A stretch of DNA of 64,000 bases from Methylobacterium brachythecii (GTDB lineage Bacteria; Pseudomonadota; Alphaproteobacteria; Rhizobiales; Beijerinckiaceae). Shown here piece by piece: positions 38,665-48,009 of this stretch. The DNA lies in assembly GCF_014196345.1 (NCBI RefSeq), contig NZ_JACIDN010000003.1, positions 372,001 to 436,000 on the forward strand, read 5' to 3'. The notes under the pieces are model-generated. The model was not told where the DNA came from, did not search any database, and saw nothing but the letters and a program-made list of their open reading frames with translations. The first letter of the stretch is position 1, and each line of letters starts with the position of its first letter. A program made the position numbers and the translations under genes.

Positions 38665-38850
38665 TCAGACGGCGCGCCACCACAGGACGCCCATGATCAG
38701 GATGATGGCGAGGAACTGAAGCAGCACGCGCAGGCGCATCAGCCGCTGGGAGAGGTTTGCGCTGCCGCCGCGCATCATGTTCGCGAGACCGAGGAAGAGC
38801 ACCGCGGCGACCGCAATGCAGGCGGCGAGCACGAGTGTGTTGGAGGACAT
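38665..38850 (-). CDS. HIG1-domain (hypoxia-induced, twin-TM) protein
   Basis: 61 residues with two TM helices (about 5-24 and 42-60) joined by a short basic loop NMMRGGSANLSQRLMRLR, as in the HIG_1_N family. Eukaryotic members (Rcf1, HIGD) bind respiratory complexes III/IV; bacterial ones are little studied. In Rhizobiales it is usually found near cobalamin adenosyltransferase and etfBA, as here. ATG 38850. Inner-membrane location. Confidence 0.88.
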   Translation of the reverse strand: MSSNTLVLAACIAVAAVLFLGLANMMRGGSANLSQRLMRLRVLLQFLAIILIMGVLWWRAV

Positions 38851-38964
38851 GACCTGAATTTCCCGAACTCAAAGCCCGGCGTGCCGGAAAACAGCGGCGC
38901 CGAGCGCTCAAGGAACCCGTATTAGAACCGGAACGGCCCCCGCGCCATGGCGCGGAGCCGGCCG

Positions 38965-41664
38965 TCAGTTCCGCCGCAGCAGCCGCTCGAAGTAGTCGAG
39001 CTCTTCCTGCGGACGGGTCGGGTCGCCGAGCTTGCGCCGCAGCTCTTCCATGATCCGGCGAGCGCGCTGCACGGCCGATTCGTCGGCATTGGGCACGCGC
39101 ACGTTGCCGTTGGAGAGATCGCGGCCCTTGGTCGGACGCCCGAGCGGATCATCGTCCGCGGCGCCGGCCTGACCCTGCTGGCCGGGATTCTCGCCGTCCT
39201 GCTGGCCCTGTCCCTCCGCTTCGGCCTGCTGCTGCATCTGCTGCTGCATGCCCTCGGCACCCTTCTTGAGCCCGTCGAGAGCGCGACCCTGCGCGTCCAC
39301 CGCCTGATCGCCCTGGCCGCGGCCGAGGGCGTCTTCGGCTTCCTTCATGGCCTGTTCGGCATCGGAGAGGCCCTGCTCGCCCTCGAGGCCCTGTTCCTTC
39401 ATGCGCCGCTGCAACTCCTGGAGTTGCTCGCGCAGGGCCTGCTGCTGCTGGCCGGTATCGCCCTTGCCCGACTCGCCGCCGTTCTGGCCCTGCTGACCCT
39501 CCTGCTGCTGGCCCTGGCCCTGCTGGCCTTGCGAACCCTTCTGGCCCTGCTGTTGCTGACCCTTCTGGCCCTGCTGCTGCCCCTGCTGCTGCTTGTTCTG
39601 GCGGGGGCGGCCCTGCTGCTCTTGGGACTCCTTGAAGGTCTGATCGCGTAGCTTCTGCTGGTCGCGCGACATCTGGTCGAGCTCCTGCATCTGCTTGTTC
39701 ATCTGCGACTGCTGCTGGCCCTGCTTCTGACCGTTCTGGGCGCTCTGCAGATTTTCCAGGATGCCGCGGAGCTGTTCGAGCAGGCGCTGAGCCTCGGCCG
39801 TGTCGCCGCGCTTCATCGCTTCCTGCATGTCCTGGATCATTTTCTGGAGCTGATCCGGCGTGACGGTCTTCTGCTTGCCCTGCTGCTGTTGCTCGGACTG
39901 CTTCTGCTGACCGTTCTTCTGATCCTTGTTCTGCCGCTCGGCGAACTCTTTCATGAAGCGGTCGAGCGCCTTCTTGAGGTCGTCGGTGAGCTTCTTGATC
40001 TCCTCGTCCGGCGCGCCGCGATCCATGGCCTCCTTGAGACGGTCCTGAGCGGCGCGCAACGACTTCTCGGCGTCGGAGAGATCTCCATCCTCAATCTTGA
40101 GGGCCATCTCCCAGAGGAGGTCGGCCACGGCGGTCAGATCCTCGTCGGACTTCGCGGCGCGCAAGCGTCCGGCCGCGGTCTTCAACCCGAGGAAGATCGA
40201 GGGCTGCGGCGTGAAGTGCTCGGGTGCGATCAGCAGGGCGTCGAGGGCGATCTGCACGCGCTTGCGGTCATCGTCCGGTGCGGTGACGAGACGGCGGCGC
40301 TCCTCCGCCAGGGAGCGTGCCAGAGGCTGGATGAAGGGCCTCGCCGGCAGGGTGATCTCGGCGGCTTGCGTTCGCCCCTCCTGGCCGGCCTCGTCCTTGA
40401 CGACGAGGCTCAGCCGCATCCGGGCGCCCGACCAGGGATTGTCGGTGAGATCGATCAGCGTCTTGGTCTCGGCGGCGCCCGTGGCGTCCGCCGGCAGGGC
40501 GAGATTGAGCTTCGGCACCGGCACTAGGGACCGGCCCGGCTTCAGCGGCTCGACGATCCCCTCGGCCGAGGCAATCCCGTAGTCATCCTTGGCCCGGTAG
40601 GTCAGGTTGAAGGTGCCGCGGCCGTTCACGTCGAGGCCGCCGACGCGCTCGACTTCGGGCGGCCGGTCGGGGATGCTCTCGATGGTGAGACGCTGCGGCG
40701 GCGCGCCCTCGGTCTTGATCTTGAGTTCCGCCGTCCCGGCGCCGAGGCGGAAGCGTTCCTCGCGGAGATCCGACTGTGCAGTCTTGGAGGATACGCCGGC
40801 CGGCGGAGCCTTTCGGGTTCCGGCGTCGCCCTTCGCGTCCTTGCTGATCGGCTCGAGTGCGGCATTCGGCGTCAGCGTCGCCTCTCCGTGGCCGGCGATG
40901 CGCACGATCAGGGTCGAGTTCACCGGCGCGCGCAGGTGCTGCTCGCCGCCCTTGCCGGCGTCGGCGCGCGACATGGTCACGATGAGAGGCGGCAGGCGGG
41001 TATAGAGCGGCGGGTCGATCCAGCCGTCGACACGGAAGTTCGGCCCCGGAAGCGGCGGCTCGCGCCAATCGAAGGCCGCGCCGATGCGCTCGCGCCATTC
41101 GGGACCCGCCACGAACAGGGCCGCGATCGCAGCCACCACGAAGCCGGCGCGAAGCGCGAGGGGATCGTGACGCGGCATGTCCGGCCGCGGCGCGCCGATC
41201 CTAAGCCTCGCGACCGCAGCCGCGGCGCGGCGCTGATGAAGCGCCCACAGTGCCTTTGTTGCCGGATCGTTCGAGCCGACGGCGAGGGTATCCTCGATCG
41301 CGGAGGCCGGATCATGCGAGAGGGCGCCGTCGGCCTTCCCGGTACGCGCCGCCTCGCGATCGATCCGTGCGAGCGCCTGGCGGCGATCGAGCGATCGCAA
41401 CCTGGCCATGGGTGCGAGCACGACGACGGCCACGAGCGCAAACAGGCCGAGGCCCACCATCCGCCAGACCTGCGGCAATTCCAGCCAGAGCCCCAACCAG
41501 GACAGGGTCAGGAAGGCGAGAACCACCATGAGCCCGCGCCAGAGCAGCGGCCAGATCCGCTCGATCAGCCCTGCCGCCCGCGCACCCACCACCAGCCGGT
41601 CCAGCCGCACGCGAACCGGGTCTCGTGGAGTTGGGGAGGTCGGTGTCTCGGCCTCGGCCATCAT
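38965..41664 (-). CDS. TIGR02302/DUF4175 family membrane protein with Gln-rich tail
   Basis: About 899 residues from ATG 41664 (or 41661). Two or three TM helices near the N-terminus (about 35-80), then RLRSLDRRQALARIDREA and a large periplasmic part with DGWIDPPLYTRLPPL, typical of the DUF4175 family of Alphaproteobacteria, whose function is unknown. A helical segment rich in Glu/Lys (about 520-590) precedes about 200 residues dominated by Gln, Gly and Lys (about 600-740), a low-complexity, probably disordered stretch. The C-terminus is conserved (RARRIMEELRRKLGDPTRP). The Gln runs create long antisense Leu-rich frames. Confidence 0.88.
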   Translation of the reverse strand: MMAEAETPTSPTPRDPVRVRLDRLVVGARAAGLIERIWPLLWRGLMVVLAFLTLSWLGLWLELPQVWRMVGLGLFALVAVVVLAPMARLRSLDRRQALARIDREAARTGKADGALSHDPASAIEDTLAVGSNDPATKALWALHQRRAAAAVARLRIGAPRPDMPRHDPLALRAGFVVAAIAALFVAGPEWRERIGAAFDWREPPLPGPNFRVDGWIDPPLYTRLPPLIVTMSRADAGKGGEQHLRAPVNSTLIVRIAGHGEATLTPNAALEPISKDAKGDAGTRKAPPAGVSSKTAQSDLREERFRLGAGTAELKIKTEGAPPQRLTIESIPDRPPEVERVGGLDVNGRGTFNLTYRAKDDYGIASAEGIVEPLKPGRSLVPVPKLNLALPADATGAAETKTLIDLTDNPWSGARMRLSLVVKDEAGQEGRTQAAEITLPARPFIQPLARSLAEERRRLVTAPDDDRKRVQIALDALLIAPEHFTPQPSIFLGLKTAAGRLRAAKSDEDLTAVADLLWEMALKIEDGDLSDAEKSLRAAQDRLKEAMDRGAPDEEIKKLTDDLKKALDRFMKEFAERQNKDQKNGQQKQSEQQQQGKQKTVTPDQLQKMIQDMQEAMKRGDTAEAQRLLEQLRGILENLQSAQNGQKQGQQQSQMNKQMQELDQMSRDQQKLRDQTFKESQEQQGRPRQNKQQQGQQQGQKGQQQQGQKGSQGQQGQGQQQEGQQGQNGGESGKGDTGQQQQALREQLQELQRRMKEQGLEGEQGLSDAEQAMKEAEDALGRGQGDQAVDAQGRALDGLKKGAEGMQQQMQQQAEAEGQGQQDGENPGQQGQAGAADDDPLGRPTKGRDLSNGNVRVPNADESAVQRARRIMEELRRKLGDPTRPQEELDYFERLLRRN

Positions 41665-41867
41665 GAACCTGCTCTGGCGGGCCTCGATGCCCAACCTGGT
41701 CTCAACCAATGTAATACCGTGGCAGCGCTCCAGCATGGGGTCAAATTGGCCCAGCCACGCTTGACGGTTGCCGCGTTCTCGGGATTGCGTAATCGTCCCG
41801 GTGGACGTCGACTATCGTACGATCCAAGCAGCCGGATCGGCTTCAACGCCTTCGGCGCGAAGCCGCC

Positions 41868-42116
41868 GTGCCAATCGAGAGCCCCGTGCAGACCTTCCGC
41901 CTCCGCGTCGCCTTTCGAGATCAGCGCGGCGTCGTACGACCGCCCGTTCGCGACGAGATCGTTCGAGCCGCCAATCTCCGCGAGGCGATCAGCGCGCTCC
42001 TGAGCAACGCAGACAGCCTGATCGTCGACGGCACCAATCTCGCCTGGCTGACGGACAACGACCAGAACATGGTCTGGTCGCTGCGCATGGACGAGCACAA
42101 CGCGGAGACGACCTGA
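41868..42116 (+). CDS. Small conserved-looking protein, function unknown
   Basis: 82 residues with GTG start 41868, or 76 from GTG 41886. The protein is acidic at the C-terminus and soluble: VQTFRLRVAFRDQRGVV, IVRAANLREAISALLSNADSLIVDGTNLAWLTDN. No family recognised. Codon bias and lack of antisense partner gene support it; it lies between the divergent TIGR02302 gene and convergent lysA. Confidence 0.5.
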   Translation: MPIESPVQTFRLRVAFRDQRGVVRPPVRDEIVRAANLREAISALLSNADSLIVDGTNLAWLTDNDQNMVWSLRMDEHNAETT

Positions 42117-42173
42117 GGCTCTCAGCGGTGCTGACGTGGCGGCAGGGTTACGTGGAATGTCCGCGACGAGACC

Positions 42174-43439
42174 TCAGAGCCAGTCCGGCATCCGGTCCAG
42201 CCCGATCAGTTCCTCGTAGCTCGGGCGTGGCCTGACGACAGCAACCTCCGCGCCCTTCACCAACACCTCTGGCACCAGGAGCCGGGTGTTGTAGGTATTG
42301 GCCTGGACGGCGCCGTAGGCTCCAGCAGTCATCACCGCGACGAGATCTCCGGGGGCAACGTCGGGCATGTCGCGACCCAGTGCCAGATAATCGCCGGTCT
42401 CGCAGACCGGACCGACGACATCGGCGACGATGCGCTCTGCATTAGGCGAAGGCTCGGCCACCGGGCGCAGGGCGTGGAAGGCCTCATACAGGGTGGGGCG
42501 GATCAGGTCGTTCATCGCTGCGTCGACGATGACGAAGGTTCGGCTCGCTGTCCGCTTCACGTAGATCACGCGGGTGACGAGGATGCCGGCATTGCCGCAG
42601 ATCATCCGGCCGATCTCGAAGACCGGCCGCAGGCCGAGCGGCTGGAAATGAGGGCGCATCACCTCGGCGAGCGCCGTCGGGTCGGGAGGCGTGGCGTTGT
42701 CGTCACGATAGGGGATGCCGAGGCCGCCGCCGAAATCGATGTGCTTCAACGCGTGACCATCTGCGATGAGTTCGCGGGCGAGCGCAGAGAGGCGGGCACC
42801 GGCCCGGTCGAAGGGCGCGAGATCGGTAATCTGGCTGCCGATATGCATGTCGACGCCGTGGATCGACAGGCCCGGCAGGCGGGCGGCATGGGCGTAGACC
42901 TCGCGCGCGCGCTCGATCGGAATGCCGAACTTGTTCTCGGATTTTCCCGTGGCGATCTTGGCATGGGTCAGCGCGTCGACGTCGGGATTGACCCGGATCG
43001 AGACCGGCGCATTGCGGTCCACCGACACCGCGACTTCGGACAGCGCGTCGAGTTCGGGCTCACTCTCAACGTTGAAGCAGAAGATCCCGGCCTGCAGCGC
43101 CGCCGCCATCTCTGTGCGCGTCTTGCCGACACCAGAGAAGACGATGCGCTCACCCGGCACGCCCGCGGCCAGCGCCCGGCGCAGTTCACCCTCGGACACG
43201 ATGTCCATACCGGCGCCGAGGCGCGCCAAGGTCGCCAGCACCGCCTGGTTCGAGTTTGCCTTCACCGCGAAACAGGTGAGGGCGTCGTCGCCAGCGAAAG
43301 CCTCGGAGAACACTCGGTAATGCCGCTCCAGCGTGGCGGAAGCGTAGCAATAAAAGGGGGTTCCGACCTCGTCCGCGAGTGCGGTCAGGTCGACGTCCTC
43401 GGCGTGCAGGCGCCCATCGCGATACTGGAAGTGATGCAT
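42174..43439 (-). CDS. lysA: Diaminopimelate decarboxylase
   Basis: 421 residues. PLP enzyme making L-lysine from meso-diaminopimelate. PLP lysine is Lys60 in CFAVKANSN; the HIGSQI, GGGLGIPY, EIGRMICGNAGILVTRVI and C-terminal GPVCETGDYL (active-site Cys across the dimer) and GAYGAVQANTYNTR motifs are present. The LptM-like lipoprotein gene lies 49 bp upstream on the same strand, as in many proteobacteria. Confidence 0.98.
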   Translation of the reverse strand: MHHFQYRDGRLHAEDVDLTALADEVGTPFYCYASATLERHYRVFSEAFAGDDALTCFAVKANSNQAVLATLARLGAGMDIVSEGELRRALAAGVPGERIVFSGVGKTRTEMAAALQAGIFCFNVESEPELDALSEVAVSVDRNAPVSIRVNPDVDALTHAKIATGKSENKFGIPIERAREVYAHAARLPGLSIHGVDMHIGSQITDLAPFDRAGARLSALARELIADGHALKHIDFGGGLGIPYRDDNATPPDPTALAEVMRPHFQPLGLRPVFEIGRMICGNAGILVTRVIYVKRTASRTFVIVDAAMNDLIRPTLYEAFHALRPVAEPSPNAERIVADVVGPVCETGDYLALGRDMPDVAPGDLVAVMTAGAYGAVQANTYNTRLLVPEVLVKGAEVAVVRPRPSYEELIGLDRMPDWL

Positions 43440-43488
43440 GCCCGCGCTTTAGCAGAACCGGCGGCGGAGGCGAGGGGCTCGAGCGCCC

Positions 43489-43869
43489 TCAGAGGATCGC
43501 GTCGAGGATGAACGGATCCTTCGGGATCTTGTAGCCCTTCTTGGCGCCGCGATTGGTCTGGATCGGCGCGGAGTCGATACCGGGCGCCGTGGCGGAGGCC
43601 GGGAGTTCGTCGCCGTTGCGCACGGCATCCGAGTCCGAAGTCTCGGAGGCCAAGCCGGTGCCGAGGGGAAGGGAGCGGGCCGAGGCGGGCGACGACGACG
43701 TGCGCCCGGACGGGCTCGGCGCGTCGGTCGGCGGCTCGAGTCTGCCGCGGCGGCCGCAGCCGCCGGCCGTCAAGGCGACGACACAGAGGCAGAGCCCGAT
43801 GGCGATCAGGCGCCTGGGCGCAGGGCGCGACGGGGCGGCGGAGAGGACGAGCATCGACGAGTCCGGCAT
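43489..43869 (-). CDS. lptM: LptM-like small lipoprotein (LPS-translocon chaperone family)
   Basis: About 126 residues from ATG 43869 (ATG 43854 also possible). A basic region and hydrophobic stretch LIAIGLCLCVVALTAGGC form a lipobox, followed by GRRGRLEPP, the hallmark after the lipid Cys of this family (formerly YifL). LptM assists LptD maturation in E. coli. The rest is Ser/Pro-rich and disordered. It is 49 bp before lysA, the usual genomic position of this family. Confidence 0.8.
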   Translation of the reverse strand: MPDSSMLVLSAAPSRPAPRRLIAIGLCLCVVALTAGGCGRRGRLEPPTDAPSPSGRTSSSPASARSLPLGTGLASETSDSDAVRNGDELPASATAPGIDSAPIQTNRGAKKGYKIPKDPFILDAIL

Positions 43870-43944
43870 GAGCGGCGACAGCTTAGCCGTTCGCGGGCCC
43901 GGATGCGAGCGCATCGGCGCAACAACGCCGACGCGCGTGTCGGA

Positions 43945-44214
43945 TCAGCCGCGCTTGCCGGTCTTTTCAGCCGGCGTCGGCGTGTAGGCGTCGATGGCGC
44001 GGCGGCAATTTTCCGACAGCTTCTTCCAGTTGGTCTTGAAGCAGGCGTCGGTCGCCGGATCTTCGGGAGCGAGGTTGCCGCAATAGGAGAGGTAGTCGCC
44101 GGTGCAGTACTTCTTGAGAGTTTCGTTGCCGCGCTTCGTCTCGACCGCCTGCGCGGCGCCGGCGACGGCGAGGATGATCACCGCAAGGGCGAACGGCTTC
44201 GGGTTCAAGGCCAT
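43945..44214 (-). CDS. Small secreted Cys-rich protein
   Basis: 89 residues from ATG 44214; the frame is open to 44286. Signal peptide MALNPKPFALAVIILAVAGAAQA. The mature protein holds four Cys (KKYCTGDYLSYCGNL, DACFKTNWKKLSENCRRAI), a spacing that resembles the Cys-rich-repeat periplasmic proteins of Rhizobiales. Function unknown. It lies 75 bp upstream of the lptM-like gene on the same strand. Confidence 0.75.
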   Translation of the reverse strand: MALNPKPFALAVIILAVAGAAQAVETKRGNETLKKYCTGDYLSYCGNLAPEDPATDACFKTNWKKLSENCRRAIDAYTPTPAEKTGKRG

Positions 44215-44377
44215 CAGTCGTCTCGGAGCGTGCGTGAAAGGGAAGCCGGCATCGGATGCAGCCTCGCCGTGGTCGAAGCGAGGCACAGGCAGGGCGATCG
44301 CATGACGATGCCGTCGGTGAGCGCGGACTTATTGTCCCGAACAGCCAGCGGCAAGCGTGACAGCGCACTTGCCTGCA

Positions 44378-45217
44378 TCAGGACTCCGCAACGGCCGTCA
44401 GCGGGAAGCTGCCGGTGGACGGAAGGCGGTCGCGTTTGACCAGTGCGTCCGCGACCTCGGAGATGCGCCGGCGCAGGTCCGCGTCGTCGGTGCTGCTCTG
44501 GGGCGATCCCTTGGCGTGACGGCCGGAAAGCGCTGTGGCCAGAGCGGCCTCGGCGGCCGCGAGGCTCGCGGCGAGGGTGTCGCGCTCGGAGACCAGGGCG
44601 TCGTGACGGGCGTGCAACTCGTGAGGGGGGCTGCCGAGGGCCGCCGTTCCGTCGGCTGCGCCATCCGTGGACGGCCCGCGAGACACTTCGCCGCGCGACA
44701 GGGCACCTTTGAGGTCCTCACGCACGGCGTCGCGATCACGCCGCGTCGTCTTGAGGTCGACCAGGATATCGCGATGGGCCTCCTCCAACGCGGTCAGCGC
44801 CGCCAGGCTGGCAGCCCCGTCGGTGCGGGAGGTAGAGAGGTCGCGGTCGAGCCCAGAGATGCGGGCAAGCGCCTCCTCCATCTCGGCCTTGCGCGCGGAG
44901 AGCGCCGCATCACGGCCTTCCACGTCGCGCTGCAGGGCGGCGACTTCGAGCAGCTTGGCCCCGACGGCCTGCATGTCCCCGTGGCGACCGGCGCGAGCCG
45001 TCTCGACCTTGCGCTCGAGACGCCTCTCGGCCACGGCGAACTCGGCGCGCAGCGCATCACGCTCGGCGGCGATCTCCTGCATCGACATCGGAAACAGCCC
45101 GTCGATGCGCCGGCGGGCGAGACGGGCCGCCCGACGGTTCAGCACCGGCAGCATCAGAAGCGCGGCCAGGCTTGCCACCAGGAAGCCGAGCGCGAAGCTC
45201 ATTATGGTCTCGATCAC
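44378..45217 (-). CDS. Membrane-anchored coiled-coil protein
   Basis: 279 residues, GTG start 45217 (VIETIMSFALGFLVASLAALLMLP), with ATG 45202 as alternative; the IET start matches homologues known in Rhizobiales. One TM helix (about 6-25), a short basic stretch RRAARLARRRIDGLFP, then a long coiled coil (about 45-240) rich in Glu, Arg, Ala and Leu. Resembles a structural or scaffold protein; function not assigned. Its own transcript is likely. Confidence 0.75.
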   Translation of the reverse strand: MIETIMSFALGFLVASLAALLMLPVLNRRAARLARRRIDGLFPMSMQEIAAERDALRAEFAVAERRLERKVETARAGRHGDMQAVGAKLLEVAALQRDVEGRDAALSARKAEMEEALARISGLDRDLSTSRTDGAASLAALTALEEAHRDILVDLKTTRRDRDAVREDLKGALSRGEVSRGPSTDGAADGTAALGSPPHELHARHDALVSERDTLAASLAAAEAALATALSGRHAKGSPQSSTDDADLRRRISEVADALVKRDRLPSTGSFPLTAVAES

Positions 45218-45340
45218 GCCGACGAACCCATGCGTGAAACCCTAGGGACGCGCGACGATGCGCGCGATGCGTGCCGGGGGCACCGGCAGCATCAGCCTCT
45301 ATTGTTCGTTCTGGCCCGCTTCAAGGCAGGCCCGGCGCCG

Positions 45341-45952
45341 TCAGAAGGGGTTCCAAGTCGGCCGGCTGGTGAACTTGAGATAGCCGACATTGATGCCGAG
45401 CCGGGCGCCGACACCGGTGCGGATCGGAACCACGACGATTCCGTCGTTAGTGACTGCCGTCATGCCGAAGCCGCCGACGAAATAGGCCGAGCCGTCGACT
45501 CCACCGAAGCGCTGGTAGAGCTCACGTAGGCCTGGCAGGTTGTAGACCAGCATCATGGTGCGGTCGCCGTCGCCGCCGGCATCGAAGCCGATCGACGGGC
45601 CCTGCCAATAGATCCGGCGGTTGCCGGCGTTGCGGGTGTAGAGCGTGCCCTCGCCGTAGCGCAGGCCGCCGACGAAGGCGCCCGAAGCCTCCTGGCCGAG
45701 GATGTAGCCGTTCGGCTGGCCCCAACGGCGGGTGGCTTCCTCGACCGTCAGCGCCAGGCCGCGGGACATGCTGCCGAAGAACTTGTGACCGTTATCGACG
45801 ATCTCGGCCGGGCGGAAATTCTCTGGCCGGCCGAAATCCTCGACGGCGGCGGCGTCGCGGCGGGTCAGCAGCAAGACTGCGGGGGCAGCGACCAGTGCGG
45901 GAATGAGGGCGCGGCGCGACAGCGCCTGCTGCGTCACTTTCTTGGTCGACAT
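45341..45952 (-). CDS. eipA: EipA/DUF1134 envelope-integrity protein
   Basis: 203 residues with AGGAGG before ATG 45952 and a signal peptide (to DAAAVED, about residue 38; SRRALI resembles a Tat start). The DUF1134 core is clear: HKFFGSMSRGLALTVEEA, GQEASGAFVGGLRYGEG, WQGPSIGFDAGGDGDRTMMLVYNL and C-terminal GARLGINVGYLKF. In Brucella, EipA is a periplasmic beta-barrel-like protein required for envelope integrity. The Rhizobiales family is regulated by CtrA in some species. Confidence 0.9.
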   Translation of the reverse strand: MSTKKVTQQALSRRALIPALVAAPAVLLLTRRDAAAVEDFGRPENFRPAEIVDNGHKFFGSMSRGLALTVEEATRRWGQPNGYILGQEASGAFVGGLRYGEGTLYTRNAGNRRIYWQGPSIGFDAGGDGDRTMMLVYNLPGLRELYQRFGGVDGSAYFVGGFGMTAVTNDGIVVVPIRTGVGARLGINVGYLKFTSRPTWNPF

Positions 45953-46041
45953 CGCAGTCCTCCTCGCGCGGCTTACCCGCGCCGAATCCTTTGATTCGGG
46001 GGAGTATGGGCACTTAACCGCAAGACAAGGTTAACGAGCCG

Positions 46042-46986
46042 TCACGAACGAGCAGCGGATTCCTCGCGTGTCGCCTCGCCGGCACGCTGCCGGTCGCGAT
46101 AGCTCGACGAGCAGGCCGAGGGGAGGTGGACGGACGGCGCTTGCCCGCATTCGCCAAAGGCCGCGAAAGGACCGTTGCGGTAGAACCGCCCGCGATGGCC
46201 GTAGGTCAGGCGCGCGCCATCCGGTCCCACCACCCAGCCGCCCGCGACGGCGAGGATATGATCGCCGGCCGCCGTGTCCCATTCCATGGTCGGCACGCAG
46301 CGCACGTAGACGTCGGCCTCGCCGGCCGCCAGCAGCCCGAATTTGAGCGCGGAGGAGGTCACGCGCCGCAGCACGATCGGCAAGCTGTCGAGGCAGGTAT
46401 CGGTTTCGGCATCGCCGTGGCAGCGGCTCACCAGTGCAACGAGCCCGTCGCGCGGAGGGCTGCGCGCGGAGATCGGGCGCGGCTCGCCGAGACGTCCTTC
46501 GCGCACCGGCGCTTCGAGGGCACGGCTGCCCGCGTACCAGACCCGGCCGAGACCGGGCGCAGCCAGCGCGGCCGCGATCGGCCGATCGTTCCAGATCAGG
46601 CAGATGTTGACGCTGTATTCCGGGACGCCCGCCAGGAAGTCGCGGGTGCCGTCGAGCGGATCGACCAGGAAGAACAGCTCGGCGGCCTTGGCGTCGCAGC
46701 TGGTTTCCTCGGCGATGACCGGGATCTCGGGCCAGAGCCTGTTCAACGCAGCGACGATGAACTCCTCAGACCGCATGTCGGCGAGGCTCGCCGGCGAGCC
46801 ATCGGGCTTGAGTTGATGTGGGCAGTCGCCGCCATGGTAGCGGCGCAGGATCTCGCCGGCGCCGCAGGCGATCTCGGCAAGGCTTGCGGCGACGGCATCG
46901 CGTGACGCGTCCGAGACCGGGGCGGTCAGGCGAGGGGACGCCGCCGAACGCGACTCGGACCCCAAAACACTCATCTCCAAGGTCAT
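46042..46986 (-). CDS. cysQ: 3'(2'),5'-bisphosphate nucleotidase / inositol-phosphatase family (CysQ-like)
   Basis: 314 residues, ATG 46986 (GGGG upstream; ATG 46974 also possible). Family metal sites: IAEETS with Glu, FLVDPLDGTRDF (LDGT box), and near the C-terminus EWDTAAGDHILAVAGG. CysQ removes the 3'-phosphate of PAP, recycling a sulfate-assimilation by-product. The name is by similarity to IMPase/CysQ; inositol or histidinol phosphatase activity cannot be excluded. The C-terminal ~30 residues are not family-like. Divergent from chpT. Confidence 0.82.
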   Translation of the reverse strand: MTLEMSVLGSESRSAASPRLTAPVSDASRDAVAASLAEIACGAGEILRRYHGGDCPHQLKPDGSPASLADMRSEEFIVAALNRLWPEIPVIAEETSCDAKAAELFFLVDPLDGTRDFLAGVPEYSVNICLIWNDRPIAAALAAPGLGRVWYAGSRALEAPVREGRLGEPRPISARSPPRDGLVALVSRCHGDAETDTCLDSLPIVLRRVTSSALKFGLLAAGEADVYVRCVPTMEWDTAAGDHILAVAGGWVVGPDGARLTYGHRGRFYRNGPFAAFGECGQAPSVHLPSACSSSYRDRQRAGEATREESAARS

Positions 46987-47149
46987 GCCCCGAAGGCGCC
47001 CGCTTGTCGACAGGCGTCGTCAAGGTGAGCCGCCGCTTTTCAAAGCAGCGAACGGTGTCTATCGGTGCCGGACACGCGCACGCTGCGATCTTCGATCCAT
47101 CCCGGCCAAGCGCGGCGGATATAAGACCAAATTCACCGCGGAGCCGTTC

Positions 47150-47881
47150 ATGGCCAGCCTCAATCTCGACGCCCTCGATCTCTCCGCTCTCCTCTGCTCG
47201 CGGGTCTGCCACGACCTGATAAGCCCGGTCGGCGCGATCAATAACGGGCTCGAGGTCCTGGAGGACGACAACGACCCCTCGATGCGGGAATTCGCCCTCG
47301 ACCTGATCCGGAAGAGCGCGCGCACCGCCTCCGCCCGTGTCCAGTTCGCGCGGATCGCCTTCGGCGCCTCCGGCTCGGTGGGCGCGGCAATCGACCTCGC
47401 CGATGCGGAAAAGCTCACCCGCAACATGTTTGCCGACGAGAAGCCCGATATCGCCTGGAGTGCGCCGGTCGCGCTCTTTCCGAAGAACAAGGTCAAGCTC
47501 CTCCTCAACCTCGTGGTGATCGCGTCCACCGCGATCCCGCGCGGCGGCCTGATTGACGTCAAGGTCACGGGCGATGGCGACGCGCCGGAGATCGTGATCG
47601 TCGCCAAGGGCTCGCATGCCCGCATCCCGCCCCATGCCGAGGAACTGATCGCAGGCACGCCGGAGAACGGCTCGGTCGATTCCCACGGGATCCTGGCCTA
47701 TTACGCCGGCCTCGTGGCTCGCGCCGCGGCGATGTCGGTGCATTTCACTATCGAAGGCGACGCGGTGACGATCCGCGCCATCCCCGCCGAGAACGCGGCC
47801 GAAGCGGCTCCGGCCAATGCCCCCGTTCCCGAAGACGCCCGGCCTTCCGACAGCGAGCCGCCAGATACCGCGCTGGCGTAA
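47150..47881 (+). CDS. chpT: Histidine phosphotransferase ChpT
   Basis: 243 residues from ATG 47150 (GGAG six bases upstream); the open frame starts at 46985 but overlaps cysQ. ChpT relays phosphate from CckA to CtrA and CpdR in the alphaproteobacterial cell-cycle pathway. Phospho-His21 lies in SRVCHDLISPVGAINNGLE; the degenerate Bergerat-like C-domain follows (VKLLLNLVVIAS, GDAPEIVIVAKG). The C-terminus after about residue 215 is Ala/Pro-rich. Monocistronic, before the REP-like palindrome. Confidence 0.93.
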   Translation: MASLNLDALDLSALLCSRVCHDLISPVGAINNGLEVLEDDNDPSMREFALDLIRKSARTASARVQFARIAFGASGSVGAAIDLADAEKLTRNMFADEKPDIAWSAPVALFPKNKVKLLLNLVVIASTAIPRGGLIDVKVTGDGDAPEIVIVAKGSHARIPPHAEELIAGTPENGSVDSHGILAYYAGLVARAAAMSVHFTIEGDAVTIRAIPAENAAEAAPANAPVPEDARPSDSEPPDTALA

Positions 47882-47894
47882 GATTTCTCGACTG

Positions 47895-47985
47895 TCGTTG
47901 CGAGGCGAAGCCGAAGCAATCCAAGGGCAGCACCCGCACCTTCAGCCCGGTGGCCCTGGATTGCTTCGCTGAGCTCGCAGTGACG
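47895..47985. repeat. REP-like imperfect palindrome
   Basis: Two ~32-base arms (47895-47927 and 47954-47985) are imperfect inverted repeats sharing the core GAAGCAATCCA..GGG, with a ~26-base loop rich in C. Located between the converging chpT and the PilZ gene. Similar GCGAAGCAATCC-type palindromes are dispersed in Methylobacterium and Bradyrhizobium-like genomes. It may also serve as a bidirectional terminator. Confidence 0.65.
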
Positions 47986-48009
47986 GCGGATATTGCTCGA
48001 ATACGCCCG

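Noticed and set aside
38947..39651. Leu-rich 'membrane protein' frame on the plus strand
   Set aside because: It is the complement of the Gln-rich CAG-like codons of the TIGR02302 gene; poly-Leu arises from CTG and has no other support.
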